Shown piece by piece: positions 55,215 through 64,000 of a stretch of 64,000 nt of DNA. The DNA is taken from the NCBI GenBank assembly GCA_006176705.1, contig QRFJ01000084.1:372001-436000 (forward strand), given 5' to 3'. Source of the DNA: Cocos nucifera (taxonomy: Eukaryota > Streptophyta > Magnoliopsida > Arecales > Arecaceae). The stretch's first letter is position 1, and the number at the start of each line of letters is the position of its first letter. Both the position numbers and the translations under genes were made by a program. The notes under the pieces were generated by a model. That model was not told the origin of the DNA and ran no database searches. It was given only the letters and a program-made list of their open reading frames with translations.

Positions 55215-57142
55215 TTTTCTATAGAGAGTCAAAGATTTCTAGTTAGATACTGTAATTTAGACTTGACCAATTTATTTAAAAATTTTATTTTTTTAAATAA
55301 ATTAGCTTTCCCACTATTTTCTTCGGATCCCTACACTCCCTCTAGGTAGAGATGCGAAAAATCTTCATGATTAATGATTTCTAGTGGGTGGTGCGGTCTC
55401 ACCAACTGACTCATCACCTCACCTAACAGTTATTGGTGATGGGTTAGCCAATGAGTGAACAACTCTTGTTCAATGATTCTCTAATCATGGTGCACCCAAA
55501 TTTTGGTCTCTAATTCATGAATCTCACCGTATCCAGAATATTGATCCACTCCTTAGTTAAGTCAGACCCACCATTTGCATAGAACTGGATTTCCTAATTG
55601 GGTCTCTCACCGTATCCAAAATATTGAGCCCAACTCATCCTCCAGCCCATAGCATCCAATGCCTAATAGACATGGTTGCATCTTTCCGGTGCAACTGAGC
55701 CACTGTATCCAGCCGAGAACAATCAACCCCGGGAAGGGCCCGCACATCTACAATGGTGGAAGACCTCAATTAACTTAATCTTTTCTTAGGAAAGAATTTG
55801 ATTCAGGTCTCATTAAGACTTTGACTTCAGTCATAACAATTATGACTAACCTAGTGGCATGGGTTAGCTCGGAATTATTGAGCCACCTCAGATCAGAACT
55901 GGGTTGACACAGATATGGCCAGGTAAGTGAGACCGGATGGAAGGAATATGCCATTAACTCGACAAGAATGCATTCAGGTCGAGTAGCTTCCCAATTAAAA
56001 ACCAGTCGGTCGTATCTGTGCCAAACTTACCTTAGACACCAAATTATTCAAATCAGAACCAATTGGGTTAGCCTACAATCCAGACTCTAACCTCTGAGCC
56101 TAAATTAGGATCTTGCTTGATCGATCACATATGGCAGTGATCAACCTTGACCCAGACTTAATCCTATTAGGCTGGTCAATTTAAGCATTGTTGATCCCAT
56201 CTAACCAACTCTTGATTCGGTTTGATCAACCGCTTAGACCTAATTGAGCTACCCAAGCCCAAACCCAATTTTATGAATATGTCTTAGATCTAAAAATTCT
56301 TAATTTTAGACCTAATTAATTTCCATAAATCTTAATTCTTAATTAAGTTTGGGTTCATAAATAAAAAATATGCACAATAAATCCTAGGGATTTCAGGATC
56401 TAGGAATTTTGCAGAAAGTAAGTTTTGGATTTCTGATTAAGGAACGAACATGCGCAGCACCCCTACATGTCATAAGAACACCCCATCGAATGGAAGGAGA
56501 GGGCCTTTAAATGCTACTTCTTCGTTCTTATGACCGGACGGCCAAGGAAAACGCCTTAATCAAAAATATAATTGAAACTACAAAACTAGTTTAGATCTAT
56601 ATCATATATCTCATATATAATTAATGATCTAACTAATAGGCATGCTTTGCATACATCTCATGTATATCACTAAATTCATGCATATTTTTTAGATCTATAA
56701 ATTATCTCATAATAATCTAAAAAATTAGATTTAAATTTGATCATATCAAAATAAATTCTAATCTAGATAATTATGTAGAACTATTCTACAACTAGTCTAA
56801 ACATGTATCTATTCATATCACATATGAATAAATCAAAAATTAAAAACTTTATTTTTTATTTTTTAAATCTAATTATAATAATTATAATATTAAAAAAATA
56901 AAAATTAAATAGATCTAAAATTATATTTAATTAAATTAATAACATGATTATACTAGACTACACATAGGACTATTTTATTCCCAATCTAGTCATGCATCTC
57001 ATACATATTAGATCCAAATAATTTAATTTTAATTTTTTAATTTTAGATCTAATCATATATAATATGATATCTAAAACTTTTTAATATCAAATAAAAAATA
57101 AAAATAAAATTAGATATAAAATAGATCTAAAGAACTGCAATC
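55215..57142 (-). other. Copia E untranslated leader
   Basis: 1.93 kb of non-coding leader. The gag-proximal part follows element C; the PBS-proximal part from about 56850 is closer in sequence to elements A and D. Confidence 0.7.
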
Positions 57143-57156
57143 TGGCTCTGATACCA
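57143..57156 (-). promoter_or_regulatory. Primer-binding site, copia E
   Basis: The minus strand reads TGGTATCAGAGCCA, unmutated, two bases from the LTR edge at 57159. Confidence 0.9.
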
Positions 57157-57862
57157 GTTGAAGAAAAAACCTATTTTTTCCGCCACAGGATTGTTCAGAT
57201 CAAATTGGATCTGCAAAAATATTTTAATTTTTTTTTCTAAAATTCTAATTAGATCTAAGACTTCTTGGATTTAATCATAGAGATCTGATATTAAAAGTTA
57301 AAAATAAAATTAAACTAGATTTAATTTTAAGTACTTGATTTGATAATCTAATTATCCTGCGATGATCCTATTGATTCCTAAGATTCTGGAAGGAGCCACG
57401 CACGCGCCTAGCCTCTACCAGTGTCCACTCGGACAAGATTTGAACATCTTCTCCTCATGAATCTCTTCTCTAAAAATTAAATCTGAATCTAATTTGAAAA
57501 TCCTTCAAAATGACTTCTGAGGGCAACGATGTTCATCTCACGAACACCGTCGCATAGATGCTGAATCTTGTGCCAAAAATATGGACCTTCAACTCAGATT
57601 TATGCCTAACTTTTTAGACATGTAGAAGAGAGGGAGAGAGAGGATAGAGGGGGCATGGATATTAGAGGGAAGGCACCTTTAGATGTGAAAAAAATAAATT
57701 ACGTTGAGGCAATTTTGTGAGAAGAGTTCTAATACAAGACATAGCGCCATAAAGAGTTTCTTTTTGATCAAAAACCTTATTAATTTGACCATTGGAACTC
57801 TTAGACTTGATCTCCATGAAAAGCCCCAAAATTCATCTAGTTTTGACGTCAAAAATCTATCT

Positions 57863-57867
57863 AGAAG
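57863..57867. repeat. Target-site duplication of element F (left)
   Basis: AGAAG before the LTR of F. The right flank 61139-61143 is GGAAG: four of five bases match. Confidence 0.65.
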
Positions 57868-58667
57868 TATAGGTGGTGTGGTACTCCCAAGCCTTGGGAG
57901 GCCATGGGCGGAGCTAGGATGAGGGCTCCGGGGAGGCTAGGATAGGTATGGTCCTAGGGCTAGGACAGGAGTTATCCTAGGGTGGAGGTGGCATGTAGCT
58001 CTTCACGGGTTTGAGGTTCAGGTATTGAGGGCCTCAAGGGGCTTGGTTGGTGCTTCGGAGATCTGCGACATAAGATGGAGCAAGGCACCAAAGCCAGAGC
58101 TTGAAGGCTGTAGAAAAAGGATTTTCTGTAGGTTAGTCGGCTCAATCCAAAACTGGGTTAGCTAAGTCTCAGAGCATAGACAAAATAGAAAGGTTGAGTT
58201 TCGGGACTGCAGGCATGGCACAAAACTAGGTCAGCTCAGTTTCAGACAGAGCCAACCGAGTGAAACTTAGTCGGCTCAGTGCGCAGGCAGAGTTACGCAA
58301 GGGTCTATTTTGGGCTAGGGTTTAGGTTGATCTTAGGGGTCTTAAAGCCTGGTTTGAGAGGTCTTAAGAAGGCTAATTCATATATAGGTTGGGTTAGCCT
58401 AGGAGAGTTTTTTAGCTGGAGTTTATTAGGATTCATGTGGAAACTCTAGGGTATATAAACTAGGATATTATAACTTTTACAATAAGATAGGAATACAATT
58501 GGGCTTTTCTCCCTAACTCTCTCTTCTCTCTTTTCTCTGATTCCAACACCAAAAATCTTAGTTTCTCTCATCTTTCTTAGATCTTCTTCAGTTTGCTGGA
58601 TTAACACCCAGGTTCATGCAAGAGATCGGATCTACGGCTGTGGCTCCGAGCAGCCGTAGGAACAACA
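57868..58667 (+). repeat. Element F 5' LTR
   Basis: 800 bp from TATAGGTGGTGTGG to GGAACAACA, matching 60324-61138. It begins TA rather than TG in both copies. The middle contains short degenerate repeats around GTCGGCTCAGT and a GTATATAAACTAGG stretch near 58451-58464 that could be the TATA box. Confidence 0.85.
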
Positions 58668-58669
58668 AT

Positions 58670-58684
58670 TGGTATTAGAGCTCA
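58670..58684 (+). promoter_or_regulatory. Primer-binding site, element F
   Basis: TGGTATTAGAGCTCA, matching initiator Met tRNA with a C-to-T change at one position (usual TGGTATCAGAGC). Confidence 0.8.
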
Positions 58685-58861
58685 GTTGAGCATGGAGGAG
58701 GAAGAAGATCGATTTTCAGTAGAGATCAGCAACAAGATTCAAATCTAAAGGCTTTCTCTAGGCTTCATGAGGAAGGGAGAGATCACAAAGTTGTTGTCCA
58801 CCATCCTTAGTCAAGGTATTTCTCAGATCTACCTGTTTGCTGTTATTTAATTTGGATTGAC

Positions 58862-59749
58862 ATGGAGAACAGTGGATTGAAGATAGGATTAGAGAAGTTT
58901 GATGAAAAGAGAAGTTTCATGATGTGGATGATAAGGAAGGAGGATCTACTGGTTCAGATGAGGTTGGATTCAGCCTTGGGGGATAGGCCGGGAGAGATGG
59001 CAGACAAGAAGTGGGTGTCCTTGGAGAAAAGGGCATGTGCCATAATTAGGGCTTGTTTGATGGATGAGATTTTGTATGGTGTGTTGGAAGAGAGAACACC
59101 CAAGAAATTATGGTCAAGGTTATAGCAGTTGTACATGGGGAAGAACACGTGCAATAAGTTGATGCTGAAGAAGCAACTATATAGCCTTCAGATACAAGAG
59201 GGCGAGGATGTTGCAGGGCATATTCAGCGGTTCGACTGGATGAACATAGACTTGCTCAATATAGGGGTGGATTTAGAAGAGAAGGACAAGAATCTGTTGT
59301 TGCTGTGTTAGCTATCTGGGAGCTTTAATCCGTTGGTGATAACTTTGCTGTATGGTAAGGAGACACTAGTATACGAGGAGATTGTATCAGTGCTCAGGTC
59401 CAATGAGTAGCGAAAATGGATGACGAAGAGGGAGGTCTTCAAGGAGAGTCTTGTGGTTTCAGAGAAGCACAGAAAAGAAAAGAAGGACGAATAGAGGGGC
59501 AGTAAGAAATCCAAGAGATGCTTCAAGTGTGGAGAAGCAGAGCACTTTAAGTGGAAGTGTCTATTTTGGAAGAAGTGCAAGAGAGGACAAAGCTCGGATT
59601 CCATCAGTACCGTCGCTGAAAGTGAAGATTCAAATAAAATCTTGATGGTCTCGGAGGAGCCCAAAGGGTGCGGTGTATTTGAGATGATTTTGGACAGGTC
59701 TGTCAAGTGTAGAGGGTCTGAAGGGGCAGCGACGGTGTTCAAGATATAG
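58862..59749 (+). pseudogene. gag: Element F gag (single frame with four in-frame TAG stops)
   Basis: A copia-type Gag (UBN2-like capsid). It starts MENSGLKIGLEKFDEKRSF at ATG 58862 and continues LWSRL, then MLKKQLYSLQIQEGEDVAGH near 59162-59221. It ends with a perfect CX2CX4HX4C zinc knuckle at 59519-59560 (C-F-K-C-G-E-A-E-H-F-K-W-K-C). About 296 codons stay in one frame with no frameshift. The interruptions are TAG at 59123, 59309, 59408 and 59492, and the last codon is TAG at 59747. Sites such as SNE-stop-RKWM suggest original CAG codons. Capsid and RNA-binding roles follow from the family. Confidence 0.85.
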
Positions 59750-60310
59750 CGGCAGGCCCAGCAGTGCAGTGTTGGACGGTTGGCCTCGAGAGACTCAGAG
59801 ATAGAGTCGGCTTCTACGGCATCAAGGGGACTTCAGCTTCAGGTGGAGCATCGAGTAGAGGTGGCTTCATGGGTGGAGGAAGCTGTGACACGGGTTCAGA
59901 GTAGAGGGGTGCAGAGGGAGGACCTATATCCCGGCACTAGTGCCGGGGTTGTATAGATCCAAGTGGAGAGGATAGTGTTGGGAGATTGGCATGGCTCTAA
60001 GGGGACACTGTCAGGTGGAGCATCAAGATATGCGACGAGTGCCAATAAAGGAACATTGCATGATCTCTAGGAAAGTCTAGGATAAGTAATGCAGCTATCA
60101 AGCAGAAGGATACCTACAACTCCAAAGGTGGTGCAGAGGAACAAGCCAAGGACTTTAGTGGTAGAGGCGGTCATCCCGTAGGCCTCAAAGGGAGCTTAGT
60201 AGTTGAAGAAGAATGACAGTGACAAGGTGAGCACGAGGGGCTATCAAGACATGTAGGGACAATAGGATCATGCAGGAAGATGTTGCCAGGTGTGCCAAGG
60301 CTTGGGTATA
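59750..60310 (+). other. Element F non-coding interior
   Basis: About 560 bp where pol would be. No RT, integrase or protease motif is found in any frame. The last 30 bp before the polypurine tract resemble the corresponding end of element G. Confidence 0.65.
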
Positions 60311-60323
60311 CCAAGGTAGAGAT
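60311..60323 (+). promoter_or_regulatory. Polypurine tract, element F
   Basis: CCAAGGTAGAGAT directly before the 3' LTR. The complement of 63252-63264 in element G is CCAAGGTGGAGAA. Confidence 0.7.
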
Positions 60324-61138
60324 TATAGGTGGTGTGGTGCTCCCAAGCCTTAGGAGGCCATGGGTGGAGCCAGAGTGAGGGCTCCAGAGAGGCTAGGATA
60401 GGTGTGGTCCTAGGGCTAGGATAGGAGTTGTCATAGGGTGGAGGTGGCATGTAGCTTTTCATGGGCTTGAGGTTCAGGTATTGAAGGCCTTAAGGGGCTT
60501 GATTAGTACTTCGGAGACCTGGGACATAAGGTAGAGTAAGGAACTAAAGTCGAAGCTTGAAGGCTGTAGAAAAAAGATTTTCTGTAGGTTAGCTAGCTCA
60601 GTCCAAAACTGGGTCGGCTAAATCTTAGAGCATAGGCAAAATAGAAAGATGGAGTTTCAGAACTATAGGCACGGCACAGAACTGGGCCAACCCAGTTTTA
60701 AACTGAGTCGACCTAGTGAAACTTAGCTGGCTCAGTGCTGAGACTGAGCCAACTCAGTGCACAGGTAGAGTTATGCGAGGGTCTGTTTTGGGCTAGGGTC
60801 TCGATTGATCCTAGGGGTCTTAAAGCTTGGTTTAAGAGGTCCTAAGGGGGCTAATTCATGTATGGGTTGGGTTAGCCTAGGAGAGTTTTTGAGTTGGGGT
60901 TCATTAGGATTCATGTGGGAACTCTAAGATATATAAACTAGGATATTATAACTTTTACAATAAGATTGGAATATAATTGAGCTTTTCTCCCTAACTCTCT
61001 CTTCTCTCTAGTTCCAACGCCAAAAATTCTAGCTTCTCTCATCTTTCTTAGATCTTCTTTAGTTTACTAGATTAATATCTAGGTTCACACAAGAGATCGG
61101 ATCTATGGCTGTGGCTCCGAGAAGCTGTAGGAATAATA
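60324..61138 (+). repeat. Element F 3' LTR
   Basis: 815 bp, beginning TATAGGTGGTGTGG and ending GGAATAATA. It differs from the 5' copy by scattered substitutions and an extra GAGCCAACTCAGTG unit near 60745-60758. Confidence 0.85.
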
Positions 61139-62647
61139 GGAAGGTGGCGGCATGAAAGGATAAGGAAGAGTCCATGTGCGTCTAGGACTCTTCTCTCAAG
61201 AGTTTGATCCAAATCAAACTCTATCAAAACCCAGTCTAGGCATCTTCAAAAATCACAAAATTTTGCATATCCAAAGTATAACTCATGCCCTATCACATTT
61301 CCAAAAATTAGAGCAAAATAATTTCTAAAAAAAAATTTAAAATTCTCTGATCATATGACCCTCAATTCTCTCAATTGGGTCAACTATTGACCCTAGTCCA
61401 ATTGCACTAGGAATAAATTTAATTTTCATAATTAATTTGACCTGGACTTGTTCCAGTTAGATGAAAATAAATTCATTCAAGATACAAAAATAAGTCAAAT
61501 CAAATTTTATGTGATTGTAATGAATCAGAAAGATTACAGAAGAAGAAAGTCAGGCTCAATTGTCTGCTAGCACGATTACCTTAAACCTGATTGGATCTAA
61601 TCCAAAGCAATCAAACTCGGTTAGCTCAATTGATGACATCCAGACCCAAACCCTTATTTATATGACCTAGTTAAGTTCAGTTCCATATACTAATGAGACA
61701 TGTCATGATCTCTATCATCAACATCATCGAAACATCTTTTGATGAATTAGAACTTTTCTGATTCATACAATTAGAATGATCGATCATCAAAATCATTCTA
61801 ATTGCTCCTAAAATCCATCAGCGATATCTAGCAGTATATGGTGGCAACCCATTAGAACTGAAAGTGAACCTCTTGGTACAACTACCTGTGTGATTAGATT
61901 CTTCTATCTTGAGCCCCGATAGGATTAGGGTTAAGGTGAACTAGTCAAACCCAATATCCATCATATGAATTAATCATTCAATTCGAGTCCTATATGAAAC
62001 CCTTTATAGAAACTCTTTCTATCATCTTCACTCTACCATGGCCATGGGCTTATGGACTCGATTCTGATGATCATCATAAGGCTACTCCTCATCTACCGAG
62101 GTAGATGGATCCCTTATTAGTGTAATCCAATTCCTACAATGAACGTACTATAGCTAACATACACCTTAGAATTTTGAATGGCTAGGAGACCGAGTTATGG
62201 TGTAGTCAAACTATAATACCCTCAAGGTGAATTATCGATGCACCTCAGGTCAAAGAACCAGACACACTACTACAACATCGAGCCAGTCATCGACGAGAAG
62301 GTAGACTTTCTTAAGAATGCTCGAGGTGGTCATGCTCAGTGCCCTCGTTCTCTAACGAGTACCTATACTCTAGCTTCGGTGTCTCCATACTATAGACTCA
62401 AGACTCATCTACTCAAAAAAAGTGATCGTATACCAATCTTCTAAATCAATCACCATCCTCATGATGATCCCACGGTTGGAAGCAGTTTATGAGTTAATTA
62501 TAAAAATTCATGTCTTAAATTTTTAACTCTTTAAAAATATGAATTATCATTATCATTAACTCAAAAGATGTATCACATACACTTTAAATACACACTATGA
62601 TAGAAAATAATCCACTTATTAATTTACAATCTAAATTATAAAATTAT

Positions 62648-63251
62648 TGGGAATACGTGCTCTTCCTACATAAATCGGCATGGCTATCGGTGATTAGCCA
62701 AGCAATCAAGAGAGTACTTCTTAGAGATCTCTATGAAAGCACGATCAAATAAATCAAGGAATAGAGAAGAAGAGAAGAAGAGATTTTTGGAAGAAAAGAG
62801 CTTTTATTCAGTATATTTCAGCAATCTTACAATCTTGACATATTTTCAGTATATATACTTTACAAAGGGTCAAGCCCAAGCTCATAGAAAAACTCTCCAA
62901 ACTGAAATAATCCACGTACATAAAATAATAACCCATGAAAACTGAGCTGGCCCAGTTTCAGACTGAGCTGGCTAACCTACGATTGGGTTGACTCAGTCTG
63001 AGATTGAGCCTCAGACTGAGCCGACCCAGTTGTGTACCATGCCAACAGTTTGAAAATGCTGCTCTCTATCTAGATTTTTCTTCGAGACCTAGCCGACCCA
63101 GTTTCCAACTAAGTCGGCTTAGTCTCAGAGTGAGTCGGCCTAGTTTCTGAACTTTACTATTGAGACTAATTCTTCTTTCGGCTCGCTCTCATCTTTTTAT
63201 GACTGTCTTCTCATATTTTTAAGACTTGGGAGTGCCACTTCTGAGCTTACA
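62648..63251 (-). repeat. Element G 3' LTR
   Basis: 604 bp bounded by TG at 62648 and CA at 63250-63251, as an LTR should be. It contains several degenerate copies of an ACTGAGCCGACCCAGTTTC-like motif between 62938 and 63150, also present in the LTRs of F. The 5' partner lies outside the window, so the limits rest on the TG/CA ends and the adjoining polypurine tract. Confidence 0.8.
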
Positions 63252-63870
63252 TTCTCCACCTTGGTGCTTCCAAGTCCTTGTGAACTCATCTCTTCTCAAT
63301 AAATCCATCCATGCCACACATCTCTGAAAGCTAGTACCTTTGTGAGTGCATCAGACTGATTCTCCTTAGTATGGACCTTCATCAGTTCTACTTCACCTTC
63401 CTCCACCAGCTCTCTAATCCCGTGGTACCTCACGTCTATATGCTTTGTGCGCGCATGATAGACTGGGTTCTATGCCAACAATAGAGCACTCTGACTATCA
63501 CTGAATAGTATAACCTTGCTCTACTCCACCCCCAACTCATCAATCAGCCTCCTAAGCTAAAGGGCTTTCTTTAAAGCCTCCGTTATTCTAATGTACTCAA
63601 CCTCTGTGGTAGATAAGGCCGTGATTGGCTGAAGAGTTGATCTCCAAGATACGGGTCCGCTATATACGCAGAAGAGGTATCCAGTAGTAGACCTCCTTGT
63701 ATCAAGATCACCAGCATAATTTAAATCAACAAACCCTTCCAAAGGACCTGAATCTTCACACATCTTCATAGATTGTTCTCCAAATCCTCCCGACTGCCCA
63801 CCAAACATCAAACCATAATCTCTTATTCCATGCAGATATCTCAATATCCATTTCAATATTTTTCAGTATT
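63252..63870 (-). pseudogene. Element G RNase H (mostly readable, with stops)
   Basis: The frame 63557-63856 reads MKWILRYLHGIRDYGLMFGG, FVDLNYAGDLDTRRSTTGYL and PVSWRSTLQPITALSTTEVE, followed by YIRITEALKKAL: the YAGD box and the STTE-EY box of copia RNase H. Towards the C-terminus it reads VILFSDSQSALLLA, NPVYHARTKHIDVRYHGIRE and QSDALTK, with two TAG stops at 63523-63525 and 63479-63481 or close by. It ends near the polypurine tract, whose sequence overlaps the last codons. Confidence 0.8.
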
Positions 63871-64000
63871 CCTTCCTAGGGTTAGACATGTATCTACTAA
63901 CCGTGCTCACAGCATGTGCTATATTTGATCTACAACACACCATAGTGTACATCACACTGCCTACAGCATTTGTATAAGGGACTCATTCCATATACTCTCT
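63871..64000 (-). pseudogene. Element G reverse transcriptase, C-terminal end (cut by window edge)
   Basis: The minus strand reads YTNAVGSVMYTMVCCRSNIA then HAVSTVSRYMSNPRKEY, the conserved end of copia RT, joined to RNase H through a stop near 63868. The catalytic box lies outside the window. Confidence 0.75.

Larger units (their letters stand above)
57868..61138 (+). mobile_element. Element F: small copia-type retrotransposon with gag only
   Basis: 3.27 kb with LTRs at 57868-58667 and 60324-61138, a Met-tRNA primer site after the left LTR and a polypurine tract before the right LTR. The interior is only 1.66 kb: one gag frame with an intact zinc knuckle, then about 570 bp without coding signal. 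Protease, integrase, RT and RNase H are absent, so any movement needed enzymes from another element. The PPT region and LTR start are homologous to element G. It is nested in the 5' LTR of E with a near-perfect 5-bp duplication. Confidence 0.85.
48911..62647 (-). mobile_element. Copia element E (same family, mosaic), interrupted by F and cut by G
   Basis: Minus-strand element with 3' LTR 48911-51187, interior 51188-57158 and 5' LTR 57159-62647. The 5' LTR is interrupted by element F (57868-61138) and ends early where G begins. The outer parts (48911 to about 50090 and about 56850 onward) are a diverged subtype of the family. The part in between follows element C almost base for base apart from many small indels. 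It is inserted in the integrase gene of H. Its right target duplication is not visible because G cuts it. Confidence 0.85.
57159..62647 (-). repeat. Copia E 5' LTR, interrupted by F and truncated by G
   Basis: 57159-57867 and 61139-62647 together align with 48911 to about 51120. F is inserted at the point corresponding to 49603-49610. The last stretch, expected to end in CTAACA, is absent; G begins at 62648 after AAATTAT. Confidence 0.85.
62648..64000 (-). mobile_element. Copia element G (different family), 3' portion; continues beyond the window
   Basis: Minus-strand element inserted in the 5' LTR of E. 3' LTR 62648-63251, polypurine tract 63252-63264, then RNase H and the end of RT up to the window edge. 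Protein motifs are of Ty1/copia (Tork-like in style) and clearly different from family A-E. Confidence 0.85.

Noticed and set aside
59308..59742. 144-codon reverse frame across the F gag
   Set aside because: Shadow of the gag frame: the sense strand carries the zinc knuckle and capsid motifs at the same place.

Overview
The window is a solid block of nested transposable elements from a flowering-plant nuclear genome. The evidence is Ty1/copia and Ty3/gypsy retrotransposons with plant-type primer sites (complementary to the initiator-Met tRNA in the copia elements), a Tat-type gypsy element with a second RNase H and an antisense open reading frame, and the end of a CACTA DNA transposon. The dominant copia family, with LTRs of about 2.3 kb and Angela/BARE-like pol motifs, would fit a monocot such as a palm, but that is inference. 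I found no host gene, tRNA, rRNA or other cellular gene. Every protein-like stretch is a decayed part of a mobile element, and none looks able to move by itself.

Layout. 1-619 is the end of a CACTA element with palindromic subterminal repeats. 620-840 and 48357-48910 are two pieces of one old minus-strand copia pol gene (element H), split by the gypsy element at 841-48351, which is flanked by the 5-bp duplication GGTAG. The gypsy keeps gag, protease, reverse transcriptase, RNase H and the start of its second RNase H (1857-5791), then is interrupted. It resumes as a 117-bp tandem repeat (32552-33120 and 43291 on), an antisense ORF region (43762-46960) and the 3' LTR (47420-48351). Its integrase is missing.

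Inside the gypsy are four copies of one long-LTR copia family. A (5792-14932, minus) sits in the 5' LTR of B (14933-24417, plus), so A and B lie head to head. C (24418-32505, minus) abuts the 3' LTR of B and contains a 25-N assembly gap plus about 770 bp of A/C-rich sequence that looks like unpolished read. D (33121-43285, minus) is a clean insertion in the 117-bp repeat, with target duplication CCTTT. Right of the gypsy, copy E (48911-62647, minus) is inserted in element H. Its 5' LTR holds a small gag-only element F (57868-61138, plus) and is cut by a different copia element G (62648 to the window end, minus). F appears to be a deletion derivative of a G-like family.

Order of events inferred from nesting: H, then the gypsy; then B and D into the gypsy; A into B; C last in that group; E into H; F and G into E. 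Many in-frame stops are TAG or TGA where the family has Gln, Trp or Arg codons, as expected from deamination of methylated cytosine in silenced DNA. The points most worth checking are the A/B inverted pair, the mismatched flanks around the gap in C, the mosaic structure of E, the autonomous/non-autonomous pair G/F, and the repeat whose phase survives the insertion of D.
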